Assembly (NCBI GenBank): GCA_016806145.1
Contig: CP063166.1
Location: 4,216,001 to 4,280,000 of the forward strand
Source of the DNA: Variovorax paradoxus
GTDB taxonomy: Bacteria > Pseudomonadota > Gammaproteobacteria > Burkholderiales > Burkholderiaceae_C
Direction of reading: 5' to 3'
Length of the DNA: 64,000 nt
The notes below the pieces were generated by a model. That model was not told the origin of the DNA, did not search any database, and worked only from the letters and a program-made list of their open reading frames with translations. The first letter of the stretch is position 1. The number at the start of each line of letters is the position of its first letter. The position numbers were made by a program, and so were the translations under genes. This document shows, in pieces, positions 7,980 to 17,352 of this stretch.

Positions 7980-9205
7980 GGTGCGGGTTCCTTCGAAAGG
8001 GGATGAAGACGGGGAAGCCAGAAGAAAGCGATGGCCAGCAGCGAGCAGGCGGCGGCGACCATGGGGATCACCATCGGCCACGCGCCGTTCGAATACTCGG
8101 CATCGACGAACAGCGCGGCGAACTGCCCGACGCAGAAGGCGACCATCATCATGCCGAAGCCCGACCACGAGACGGCGCGGCCCGCGAGTTGCGGCAGGTC
8201 GCCCACCGCGCCGGCCTGGCCGCAGGGCTGATGGATGCCGTGGCCCAGGCAATAGACCGCGTGTCCCGCGAGCAGCGGCACCGCGCTCAGCGGCGCGAGC
8301 CAGCAGCCCAGCGCCTGGATCGTGGCGCCCGCCATGCTCAGCGAGGCGCCCAGCTGCACCGTGCGCACCGGCCCGTGGCGGCGCAGTAGCCGCCGGCACA
8401 TGGTGGTGCTGAAGATGTAGACCAGCGAGCCGCCGGCCGGTATCCAGCCATACCAGGCCGGCGACCAGCCGAGGTAGCCGATGTAGACCATCGGCGACAG
8501 CAGCAGGAAGCAGAACAGACCGCCATAGGTCGAGGCCGCCACCGAGGCCCAGGCGCGGAAGGCGCGGCTCGCGAACACCACGCGCGTGCTGCCGCGCGGT
8601 GCCGAGGGCGTGTCGACGAAGCTCGGCCGGGTCTCGTCGAAGGAGCGCCAGCACAGCGCGAACAGCACCAGCGCATAGAGCGCCATCGCGCCCATCACCC
8701 AGCGCCAGCCCGCGCCCTGCACCAGCCAGGCGCCGAGCAGCGGCGCCACCAGCCCGACCACGCCCAGCCCCGTGAGTCCGCGCGCCATCACATGTGGGCC
8801 CTCGTGGGCCGGATAGAGATCGCGCACCGCGGCGCGCGCGCAGACCAGGATCGCCGCCATCGAGAAGCCCTGCAGGGTGCGCCAGCCGGCCAGCATGAAC
8901 ACGCTGCCCGCGAAGGCACCGCCGAGCGCGGCCAGCGCATAGCAGCCCAGGCCCGCCAGCAGCACCGGCCGGCGGCCGAAGCGGTCGGCCAGCGGTCCGC
9001 ACAGCAGCTGCGCGAAGCCGAAGGCCAGCACGAACAGCGTGAGGCTGGTGCTGGCCGAGCCGAGTTCCTTCGCGATCGCGGGCAGCGCCGGCAGGTAGCT
9101 GTCGGTGGCCACCGGCTGGGCCGCGAGCAGCAACGGCAGCAGCAGCGCGAAGCCGGCGTGCCAACGGCCCTTCAGGTTTGCTGGTGGTCCTTGCGGCGCG
9201 CTCAC
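7976..9205 (-). CDS. MFS transporter, Bcr/CflA-like (DHA1)
   Basis: A 409-residue, 12-helix major facilitator protein. PVATDSYLPALPAIAKELG in helix 1, GPLADRFGRRPVLLAGL in loop 2-3, RTLQGFSMAAILVCARAAVRDLY in helix 4 and GLGVVGLVAPLLGAWLVQ in helix 5 are typical of the drug:H+ antiporter-1 Bcr/CflA group. It starts with GTG at 9205, overlapping the pcaC stop by 4 bp (GTGA), and its own stop overlaps the pcaD start by 4 bp. It is therefore locked between two pca genes and must be made with them. It might export a toxic intermediate or excess aromatic acid, or act as an uptake porter; the sequence does not decide which. It belongs to a different MFS family from the MHS porter in the same cluster. 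Confidence 0.85.
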   Translation of the reverse strand: MSAPQGPPANLKGRWHAGFALLLPLLLAAQPVATDSYLPALPAIAKELGSASTSLTLFVLAFGFAQLLCGPLADRFGRRPVLLAGLGCYALAALGGAFAGSVFMLAGWRTLQGFSMAAILVCARAAVRDLYPAHEGPHVMARGLTGLGVVGLVAPLLGAWLVQGAGWRWVMGAMALYALVLFALCWRSFDETRPSFVDTPSAPRGSTRVVFASRAFRAWASVAASTYGGLFCFLLLSPMVYIGYLGWSPAWYGWIPAGGSLVYIFSTTMCRRLLRRHGPVRTVQLGASLSMAGATIQALGCWLAPLSAVPLLAGHAVYCLGHGIHQPCGQAGAVGDLPQLAGRAVSWSGFGMMMVAFCVGQFAALFVDAEYSNGAWPMVIPMVAAACSLLAIAFFWLPRLHPLSKEPAP

Positions 9206-9630
9206 TGCGCCGCCGCAGGCAGCAGGCCCTTCTCGCGCAGGATGCCGGTGGCGATGCCGAAGGCGTGGTTGGCGACCGGCACGCCGCAGTAGATGGCGGC
9301 CATCATGATCACTTCCTTGATGTCCTCGGGCGTGAGCCGCGACTCGGGCGGGCCGTCGAGCGCCGCGCGCACGTGCATCGCGAACTCCTCATAGGCGTGG
9401 ATGCCCAGCATCATCGACAGCACCATGTAGCGGCGCGTCTTGTCGCCCAGCGCGGGGCGGCCCCAGATGTCGTTCCACGCGTGGCGCGTGATCAGCTCCT
9501 GGAACTCGGCATTGAAGCCGTTGCGGTTGGCCAGCGAGCGGTCGACCCAGGCGTCGCCGAGCACGCGTCGACGGTTGAGCAGGCCCGATTCGTAGTCGTC
9601 GGCGGGGGAAGTGGGGCTGGTGTCAGTCAT
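9202..9630 (-). CDS. pcaC: 4-carboxymuconolactone decarboxylase
   Basis: A 142-residue protein of the carboxymuconolactone decarboxylase/AhpD-like family. Signature blocks are NDIWGRPALGDKTRRY, HVRAALDG, TPEDIKEVIMMAAIYCGVP and ANHAFGIATGIL. PcaC removes CO2 from gamma-carboxymuconolactone to form beta-ketoadipate enol-lactone, the substrate of PcaD two genes downstream. The start at 9630 is supported by AGAGGA 9 nt upstream; an in-frame upstream start would include part of the REP palindrome and is rejected. It is separated from pcaB by 160 bp containing that palindrome. Confidence 0.93.
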   Translation of the reverse strand: MTDTSPTSPADDYESGLLNRRRVLGDAWVDRSLANRNGFNAEFQELITRHAWNDIWGRPALGDKTRRYMVLSMMLGIHAYEEFAMHVRAALDGPPESRLTPEDIKEVIMMAAIYCGVPVANHAFGIATGILREKGLLPAAAQ

Positions 9631-9690
9631 TGGATGAAGTCCTCTGGGAAATCGAGTCCACGTCGATTCCTTCGACATGAAACCCCCCAC

Positions 9691-9750
9691 CCGTTCGGGC
9701 TGAGCTTGTCGAAGCCTCGCGCCGCGCTTCGACAAGCTCGGCGTGAACGG
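9691..9750. repeat. REP-like inverted repeat between pcaB and pcaC
   Basis: Two 25-nt arms (9691-9715 and 9726-9750) with three mismatches flank a 10-nt loop. The core GAGCTTGTCGAAGC is perfectly mirrored. The sequence (TTCGACAAGCTC plus GAACGG ends) resembles dispersed repetitive extragenic palindromes I associate with Comamonadaceae chromosomes. In pcaB-pcaC mRNA it would fold into a strong hairpin and could attenuate or stabilise the transcript. Only one copy was seen in this window, so dispersed occurrence is from knowledge, not from this sequence. Confidence 0.7.
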
Positions 9751-9790
9751 ACTCTGGTTGTTCGGAATATGCAGGCATGAAAAGCTTGCG

Positions 9791-10993
9791 TCATTGCGCC
9801 GATGCGAGCCGCGCGCGCAGCGCCTTCACCTCGGCCAGCGCGATCTCGCCGGCGCGCACGGCCAGCGCGGGATCGAACCATTCGTCGGCCGCGTCGCGCG
9901 GCAGCTCGGCGCGCAGCCGGTCGATGTTGGCGCGCATGCGCGCGGCATCCACCTGCAAGCCCGGCAGCGCCGCCGCCATGGCGCGCACGCTGCCGTGCGC
10001 CGACATCAGCAGCTGCGGCCATTCGCCGAGCTCGGCCTGCCAGGCACCAAGGGCGCGCTCGTGCTGCTGCGGCATGGCGCCGAGCAAGGCCGCCACGCGC
10101 TGCGGCGCGCGATGCGCGGCGGCGATCGCCACCATCGACGCCACCGGGTTGCGCTTGTGCGGCATGGCCGACGAGCCGCCGCGCCCGGGCTCGCTGGGCT
10201 CGGCCACCTCGGCCACCTCGTACTGGCCCAGCAGCGATACGTCGACCGCGACCTTGCCGAGGCTGCCGGTCATGAGGCCGAGCTCGCAGCCCAGCGCCAC
10301 CCATTCGTCGCGCTGCGTGTGCCAGGTCGCGCCGGGATCGGCCAGCCCCAGTTCCTTCGCCATGCGCGCGCGCACCGCGCCCGCCTGCGGCCCCATCTGC
10401 GCCAGCGTGCCGACTGCGCCACCGAGTTGCAGTTGCAGCGCATGGCGCGCGGCCTCGCGCAGCCGCAGCCGGCCGCGCACCAGCGGCGCGGCCCAGCCCG
10501 CGCACTTGAAGCCGAAGCTGGTGACCGAGGCCGGCTGCATCAGCGTGCGCGCGAGCATCGGCGTGGCGGCATGCTGTACCGCGAGCTGCAGCAGCGCCTC
10601 GGCCGCCTTCGCGAGGTCGGTCTCGATCAGCGCCACCGCCTCGCGCGTGACCAGCGACATCGCGCTGTCGATCACGTCCTGGCTGGTGCTGCCGAAATGC
10701 ACGAAGGGCGCGGCCTCGGCATTGAAGAGCCCGACCGCCTCGCGCAGCGCCTTCACCAGCGGGATCGCCACGCTGCCCGCGCGGCCGCTCTCGCGCACGA
10801 TCTTGGCGACGTCGAACAGCTCGACCTTGCAGCTGCCGACGATCGAGTGCGCCGCGCTCTCGGGGATCAGCCCCTCGGCCGCCTGCGCGCGCGCGAGCGC
10901 GGCCTCGAAGCGCAGCATCGCGTCGACGAAGGCACGGTCGCTGAACGCGCCCAGGGTTTCGGAAGTGGAGAGGAAGCCTTCGAAGATGCTCAT
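9791..10993 (-). CDS. pcaB: 3-carboxy-cis,cis-muconate cycloisomerase
   Basis: A 400-residue member of the fumarase/aspartase superfamily with PcaB features: FVHFGSTSQDVIDSA (98-111), ARTLMQPASVTSFGFK (148-163) and the signature GSSAMPHKRNP at 273-283. PcaB cycloisomerises 3-carboxy-cis,cis-muconate to gamma-carboxymuconolactone, the step after protocatechuate 3,4-dioxygenase. The next enzyme, PcaC, is the next gene. It starts 20 bp after the stop of the upstream shikimate-dehydrogenase-like gene, so these genes are one transcript. The pcaGH dioxygenase genes that make its substrate are not in the window. Confidence 0.93.
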   Translation of the reverse strand: MSIFEGFLSTSETLGAFSDRAFVDAMLRFEAALARAQAAEGLIPESAAHSIVGSCKVELFDVAKIVRESGRAGSVAIPLVKALREAVGLFNAEAAPFVHFGSTSQDVIDSAMSLVTREAVALIETDLAKAAEALLQLAVQHAATPMLARTLMQPASVTSFGFKCAGWAAPLVRGRLRLREAARHALQLQLGGAVGTLAQMGPQAGAVRARMAKELGLADPGATWHTQRDEWVALGCELGLMTGSLGKVAVDVSLLGQYEVAEVAEPSEPGRGGSSAMPHKRNPVASMVAIAAAHRAPQRVAALLGAMPQQHERALGAWQAELGEWPQLLMSAHGSVRAMAAALPGLQVDAARMRANIDRLRAELPRDAADEWFDPALAVRAGEIALAEVKALRARLASAQ

Positions 10994-11013
10994 GGTGTTC
11001 TTGTCGTGGGGTG

Positions 11014-11847
11014 TCAGTACTGGAGCTTCGCGCTGGCGCGCAGCTCGTCGGCCGTGGCGCTGCCGAAGCCGAAGAACTCGAGGTAGGCCGGGATCATCTC
11101 GAACAGCATGTCGGTGCCGACCTGTACCGCGCAGCCCTTCGCACGCGCCGCCTCGAGCAGCGGCGTGTACTCGGTCTTCATCACGACCTCGCCCACGAAG
11201 GTGCCGGCATCGATGCGGTCGATGTCGAAGGGCAGCGGATCGTCGGCCTTCATGCCCAGCGGCGTTGCATTGACGATCACGTCGAAGCCCGCCGGGTCCT
11301 TCGAGCCGGTGGCCACCTTCAGCTGCGGATAGTGCTCACGCAACCGCCCCGCGAGCGCATCGGCCGAGGCCGCATGCGCATCGAACAGCATCAGCTCGGC
11401 CGCGCCGGCCGCCGCGATCGACGCCGCGATGGCCGAGCCCACGCCGCCCGCGCCCGACACCAGCACGCGCGTGCCGCGGAAAGGCCGGCCCTTGCGCTCC
11501 ACGCCGCGCACGAAGCCCGCGCCGTCGAACTGGTCGCCCAGCAGCGTGCCGTCGGGCCGCTTGAGGATCGCGTTGCAGGCGCCCGCGATGCGCGCCGTGG
11601 GCGTGACCTCGTCGACCAGCGACATTGTCGTGACCTTGTGCGGCATCGTCACCAGCGCGCCGCGCAGGTTGCTGAAGCGAAAGATCTGCGCGAGCGAGGC
11701 CGCGTAGTCCTCGGGCTTCACGCCCATCGGCACCACCACCGCGTCGATGCCCTGCTTCTCGAACCAGGGGTTGTAGATCATCGGGGCCTTGAAGGCCTCG
11801 GTGGGATAGCCCAGGTGGGCGATGAGCGTGGTCTTGCCGGAAATCAT
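11014..11847 (-). CDS. aroE: Shikimate/quinate dehydrogenase family protein (first copy)
   Basis: A 277-residue AroE-fold oxidoreductase. The catalytic Lys is K71 (LVTMPHKVTT) and the Asp is D108 (GDQFDGAGF). The nucleotide-binding loop GAGGVG is at 132-137, and NATPLGM follows. The family oxidises quinate or shikimate to the 3-dehydro acid using NAD(P). Two departures stand out. The N-terminal substrate motif reads GYPTEAFKAPMIYN, lacking the Ser-x-Ser-Pro serines that hold the substrate carboxylate in E. coli AroE. The strand after the dinucleotide loop ends in LFDAH, where an Asp favours NAD over NADP. A catabolic, NAD-linked paralogue is therefore more likely than biosynthetic AroE. The ATG at 11847 gives normal family length; the ribosome binding site is weak. 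It lies 28 bp downstream of the second copy. Confidence 0.82.
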   Translation of the reverse strand: MISGKTTLIAHLGYPTEAFKAPMIYNPWFEKQGIDAVVVPMGVKPEDYAASLAQIFRFSNLRGALVTMPHKVTTMSLVDEVTPTARIAGACNAILKRPDGTLLGDQFDGAGFVRGVERKGRPFRGTRVLVSGAGGVGSAIAASIAAAGAAELMLFDAHAASADALAGRLREHYPQLKVATGSKDPAGFDVIVNATPLGMKADDPLPFDIDRIDAGTFVGEVVMKTEYTPLLEAARAKGCAVQVGTDMLFEMIPAYLEFFGFGSATADELRASAKLQY

Positions 11848-11875
11848 GCGCGTAGCCAAAGGAAAAGAAGAAGGT

Positions 11876-12790
11876 TCAAGCCGCGCCGTAACGCAACGGC
11901 GTGGCGATCTCGGCGCGCATCGCCTCGGGATAGACGATCTCGCGCAGGAAGTCGGAATCCGCGCGCAGCGCCGCGGCCGCATCGGCATGGCCGAAGTAGT
12001 CGAAGTAGTGCGGCACCTGCTGGATCAGCATCTCGAAGCCGGCCTGTGCGTTGAGGCCGCGCGCGCGTGCCGCGCGCACCAGCGGCGTGGGCTGGTTGCG
12101 CAGCAGGATGTCGAACAGGGCAGCGTGGCCGTCCATGCGCGCCACGTCGACCGGCGGCGCATCGTCCTCGGCCAGGCCCAGCGGCGTGGCGTTGACGACC
12201 AGGTCGTAGCCCTCTGGCGCGTTGCTGTCCACCGCCACCACGCGGGCGTCGAAGAAGGCATCGAGCTTGGCGGCCACGCCCGCGGCCTTGCCCGCGGAGC
12301 TGTCGTAGAACGCGATGTACTCGGCCCCATCGACCGTGCCGCCCTCGGCCAGCGCCACGCCGATGGCCGCGGCGCTCACGCCCGCGCCGAGGATCAGCAC
12401 GCGCTTGCCGCGAAACGGAATCGCGAAACGGTCGAGCGCGCCGATCAGGCCTTCGCCGTCGAACAGGTCGCCCTCGAGCTGGCCGGCCTCGGTGCGGCGC
12501 ACCACGTTGACCGAACCGGCCACGCGGCCGAACAGGCCCGCGCCCTCGAGCAGGTCGACCACCAGCGGCTTGTGCGGTGGCGCGATCACCATGCCGCGCA
12601 CATTGCGCGCCAGGAAGGCCGACTTGAAGAACACCGCGAAGTCGCGCACCGGCACCTGCATCGGCACCAGCACCGCGTCGATGCCGAAGCGCTCGAAGGC
12701 GGCATTGAACATGCGCGGCAGCCGCACGTTGCGCACCGGGTCGCCGGGAATCAGGTAGGCCTGCGTGCTGCCGCTGATGGGGAGGCTCAT
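11876..12790 (-). CDS. aroE: Shikimate/quinate dehydrogenase family protein (second copy, first gene of operon)
   Basis: A 304-residue AroE-fold protein, paralogous to but clearly diverged from its downstream neighbour. K74 (IAPPHKPLVV) and D111 (GDLFDGEGL) are the expected catalytic pair, the nucleotide loop is GAGVSA (135-140), and NATPLGL is present. As in the neighbour, the Ser-x-Ser substrate motif is replaced (GDPVRNVRLPRMFN) and an Asp (FYDSSAG, D163) follows the second strand, suggesting NAD use. Two different copies in tandem may divide quinate and shikimate, or one may act on another cyclitol acid; the sequence cannot say. The start at 12790 has GGAAAG upstream. It heads the catabolic operon, divergent from the IclR gene. 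Confidence 0.8.
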   Translation of the reverse strand: MSLPISGSTQAYLIPGDPVRNVRLPRMFNAAFERFGIDAVLVPMQVPVRDFAVFFKSAFLARNVRGMVIAPPHKPLVVDLLEGAGLFGRVAGSVNVVRRTEAGQLEGDLFDGEGLIGALDRFAIPFRGKRVLILGAGVSAAAIGVALAEGGTVDGAEYIAFYDSSAGKAAGVAAKLDAFFDARVVAVDSNAPEGYDLVVNATPLGLAEDDAPPVDVARMDGHAALFDILLRNQPTPLVRAARARGLNAQAGFEMLIQQVPHYFDYFGHADAAAALRADSDFLREIVYPEAMRAEIATPLRYGAA

Positions 12791-12885
12791 GGGCGTCTTT
12801 CCGTTCGTCAATCGCTCGTTTCGAGGCTGGATGCCCGGCTTTATAGTCCTTTCGCTTTGAACCTGCTGGCGCCAAACAGCCATTT

Positions 12886-12912
12886 CGTTCGATCATCGAT
12901 CTTTCGAGATCG
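12886..12912. promoter_or_regulatory. Operator-like sites in the divergent aroE-like/iclR intergenic region
   Basis: CGTTCGATCATCGATC (12886-12901) is the exact reverse complement of the motif upstream of quiC. It overlaps a second inverted repeat, CGATCT-TTCG-AGATCG (12897-12912). The block is about 95-120 bp upstream of the shikimate-dehydrogenase-like start and about 80-105 bp upstream of iclR. It is followed by the AT-rich CCTAGGGTTTTT (about 12927-12938). This arrangement fits a shared operator through which the IclR protein controls the catabolic operon and possibly itself. Confidence 0.55.
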
Positions 12913-12990
12913 TCAATCGTTCAAACCTAGGGTTTTTGCCCACCCATCGGGCGCTGCGGCCGGGCGGCGGCGCAGGCACACTCCCCGGTC

Positions 12991-13776
12991 ATGAGCAACG
13001 ACGACCCACCCGCACCGCCCGGCCTCGACAAGCGCGACTGGATCGCCGGCCTGGAGCGCGGCGTGAGCATCATCGAGGCCTTCGACGACGCCAACCCGCG
13101 CCTGACCGCGAGCCAGGCCGGCCAGCGCACCGGCATGACGCGCACGGCCGCGCGCCGCTACCTGCTGACCCTGCAGCACATGGGCTACGTGGCGAGCGAC
13201 GGCAAGCTGTTCTGGCTCACGCCGCGCGTGCTGCGGCTGGGCCAGTCCTACCTCGAATCGGCGCGGCTGCCGCGCGTGGTGCAGCCGTTTCTGCAGCGCG
13301 TGGCCGCCGGCACCAACGAGATCGCCTACCTCAGCGTGATGGACGGCGACGAGGTGGTCTACATCGCGCGCAACGGCCCCAACCGCAGCATGAGCACCGG
13401 CTACGTGCTCGGCGCGCGCGTGCCCGCGCAGGTCACGGCCTCGGGCATGCTGATGCTCGCGCTGCGCGGCGACACCGAACTCAACGAATGGCTCGCCACG
13501 CGCCAGCTCACTGTCTTCACCTCGCACACCATCGCCAGCATGGAGCGCATGAAGCTCGAGCTCGCGCGCATCCGCGCCCAGGGCTGGGCGCTGTCCGAGC
13601 AACAGCTCGACCTCAACTCGCGCGGCATCGCGGTGCCGCTGCGCGACCGCCACGGCACGCTGGTGGGCGCGCTCAACATCACGATGCCGATGGGGCACGA
13701 AAGCTCGGAGGATGCGGTGGCGCGGGTCTTGCCGGTGTTGAGGGAGACGGCGCAGGCGATGCGCAACCTGATCTGA
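12991..13776 (+). CDS. IclR-family transcriptional regulator (PcaR/PobR/PcaU-like)
   Basis: A 261-residue protein with an N-terminal winged helix-turn-helix (about residues 18-80; LTASQAGQRTGMTRTAARRY is the HTH). A C-terminal IclR effector domain contains AYLSVMDGDEVVYIARN, ARVPAQVTASGMLMLA, SEQQLDLNSRGIAVPL and ALNITMP. The subgroup controls protocatechuate, 4-hydroxybenzoate and related pathways and responds to pathway acids. It is transcribed away from the quinate/protocatechuate operon, with operator-like palindromes in the 200 bp between them and the same motif again at quiC. This makes it the probable regulator of that regulon. The effector is unknown; quinate, protocatechuate or beta-ketoadipate are candidates by analogy. 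Confidence 0.9.
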   Translation: MSNDDPPAPPGLDKRDWIAGLERGVSIIEAFDDANPRLTASQAGQRTGMTRTAARRYLLTLQHMGYVASDGKLFWLTPRVLRLGQSYLESARLPRVVQPFLQRVAAGTNEIAYLSVMDGDEVVYIARNGPNRSMSTGYVLGARVPAQVTASGMLMLALRGDTELNEWLATRQLTVFTSHTIASMERMKLELARIRAQGWALSEQQLDLNSRGIAVPLRDRHGTLVGALNITMPMGHESSEDAVARVLPVLRETAQAMRNLI

Positions 13777-14525
13777 GCACGGGACACACGCCTTCGTGCA
13801 AGATCGCCGGCACGACATCCACCCCCTCGAAACACAGGACGACCGCATGACCACTCCCGCCTCCCTCGCCGACTTCCCGATCACCCAGAAGTGGCCCGCC
13901 CAGCACCCCGAGCGGCTGCAGCTCTACTCGCTGCCCACGCCCAACGGCGTGAAGGTCTCGATCATGCTGGAGGAGATCGGCCTGCCCTACGAGCCGCACC
14001 TCGTGAGCTTCGGCAGCAACGACCAGATGTCGGAGGCCTTCCTCTCGCTGAATCCCAACAACAAGATCCCCGCGATCATCGATCCCGACGGCCCGGGCGG
14101 AAAGCCGCTGGCGCTGTTCGAGTCGGGCGCGATCCTGTTCTACCTGGCCGAGAAGACCGGCAAGCTCATGAGCGCCGACCCCGCGAAGCGCTACGAGACC
14201 CTGCAGTGGGTGATGTTCCAGATGGGCGGCATCGGCCCGATGTTCGGCCAGCTGGGCTTCTTCCACAAGTTCGCCGGCAAGGAGTTCGAGGACAAGCGCC
14301 CGCGCGACCGCTACGTGGCCGAATCGAAGCGCCTGCTCGGCGTGCTCGACAAGCACCTGGCCGGCCGCGAATGGATCATGGGCGACGACTACAGCATCGC
14401 CGACATCGCGAGCTTCCCGTGGATCCGCAACCTGATCGGCTTCTACGAGGCGCGCGAGCTGGTCGGCTTCGACAGCTTCCCGAACGTGGCGCGCGTGCTC
14501 GAGCGCTTCGTGGCGCGGCCCGCGG

Positions 14526-15959
<1,434 letters not shown>

Positions 15960-15963
15960 CGCG

Positions 15964-17328
15964 TCAGGCCCGCGCGGCATGGGCTTCGACGGGCGCCACG
16001 CCGTCGTCGAGGTCCTGGTCCGCGCGCGCGATCTCGGGGTAGCGCTCTGGGTAGAGGTGTCGCTCTGCCTGCTGCGCGTCGAAGGTGCCCGACCACTTGG
16101 CGACCACCACCGTGGCCACGCTGTTGCCGATCACGTTGCAGGTCGAGATGGCCATCGACAGGAAGCGGTAGACGCCGAAGATCACCGCCAGGCCCTCCAC
16201 CGGCAGCAACCCGGTCGAGGTGACGGTGGCCGCGAACACCACGAACGAACCGCCCGAGACCGTGGCCGCGCCCTTCGAGGTCAGCAGCATCAGCAGCAGG
16301 ATGCCGATCTGGTGGTCGAGCGTGAGCGGCACGCCGTAGGCATGCGCGATGAACATCACGCCCATGGCCATGAAGATCGAGGTGCCGTCGAGGTTGAAGG
16401 CATAGCCCGTGGGCAGCACCAGGCCCACGGTCTGCTTGGCGCAGCCCAGGCGCTCGAGCTTCACGAGCAGGCGCGGCAGCGCGCTCTCCGAGGAGGCGGT
16501 GCCCAGCACGATCAGGATCTCGTCCTTGATGTAGCGCAGGAAGCGCCACAGGCTGAAGCCCGCGAACTTCGCGACCAGCCCCAGCACCACCGCGATGAAC
16601 AGCACGATCACCGCGTAGAAGCTCAGCACCAGCTGCGCCAGCGCCACCAGCACCGCCGAGCCGTTGCTGCCCACCGAATAGGCCACCGCGCCGAAGGTGC
16701 CGATGGGCGCGAGCTTCATCACCAGGTTGATGAACGAGAACAGCACCTCCGAGATGATGTCCAGGCCGCCGTTGATCTTCTCGCGCCGGCTCTCGGGGAT
16801 CGCGAGGATGCCGATGCCCACCATCACCGCCAGCACCACCACCTGCAGCAGCTCGCCCTTGGCGAAGGCGCCGACGAAGTTGTCGGGCACGATGTGCGCC
16901 ATGAACTCCAGGAAGCCCTGCGGCGCGGCGGCCTTCACCGCCGGTGCCGCGGCCGCGCCGGCCACGGAGGCCATGCCCTTGCCGGTCTGCAGCAGGTTGC
17001 CCGCGAGCAGGCCGATGACCAGCGCGATGGTCGAGATCACCTCGAAGTACACCAGCGAGCGCCAGCCCACGCGCCCCGCGCTGCGCACGTCGCCGGCCGA
17101 GGCGATGCCGTGCACGATGGTGAGGAACACCAGCGGCGCCACGCCCGCCTTGATGAGCGACAGGAACATGTCGCCCAGCAGCTTGAGCTGCCCCGCGAAC
17201 TTCGGGAACAGGAAGCCGACCGCGATGCCCAGCAGCAGCGCGACCAGCACCTGCATGCCGAGCCGGCGGTACCAGGGCTGCTTCTTCGGCGACGCGATGG
17301 CCACCTGGGGATCGGAATGGGATTGCAT
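15964..17328 (-). CDS. dctA: C4-dicarboxylate:H+ symporter (DAACS family)
   Basis: A 454-residue membrane protein of the dicarboxylate/amino-acid:cation symporter family. It shows FLSLIKAGVAPLVFLTIVHGIA, the serine-rich hairpin GTASSESALPRLL, LPTGYAFNLDGTSIFMAMG (binding-site helix 7), and SKGAATVSGGSFVVFAA. DctA takes up succinate, fumarate and malate. The very good ribosome binding site AAGGAGA precedes the ATG at 17328. It is sandwiched between a fumarase-superfamily lyase and fumC, which suggests use for a particular C4 or substituted-C4 acid under the divergent GntR regulator, rather than general DctB/DctD control (no such genes here). Confidence 0.93.
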   Translation of the reverse strand: MQSHSDPQVAIASPKKQPWYRRLGMQVLVALLLGIAVGFLFPKFAGQLKLLGDMFLSLIKAGVAPLVFLTIVHGIASAGDVRSAGRVGWRSLVYFEVISTIALVIGLLAGNLLQTGKGMASVAGAAAAPAVKAAAPQGFLEFMAHIVPDNFVGAFAKGELLQVVVLAVMVGIGILAIPESRREKINGGLDIISEVLFSFINLVMKLAPIGTFGAVAYSVGSNGSAVLVALAQLVLSFYAVIVLFIAVVLGLVAKFAGFSLWRFLRYIKDEILIVLGTASSESALPRLLVKLERLGCAKQTVGLVLPTGYAFNLDGTSIFMAMGVMFIAHAYGVPLTLDHQIGILLLMLLTSKGAATVSGGSFVVFAATVTSTGLLPVEGLAVIFGVYRFLSMAISTCNVIGNSVATVVVAKWSGTFDAQQAERHLYPERYPEIARADQDLDDGVAPVEAHAARA

Positions 17329-17352
17329 CGTTGTCTCCTTGGGGGTCCGGGC

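Noticed and set aside
9631..9735. Extended pcaC start at 9735 (MSKRGARLRQAQPERV)
   Set aside because: The extension is translated REP palindrome; the ATG at 9630 has a proper ribosome binding site and gives the family length.
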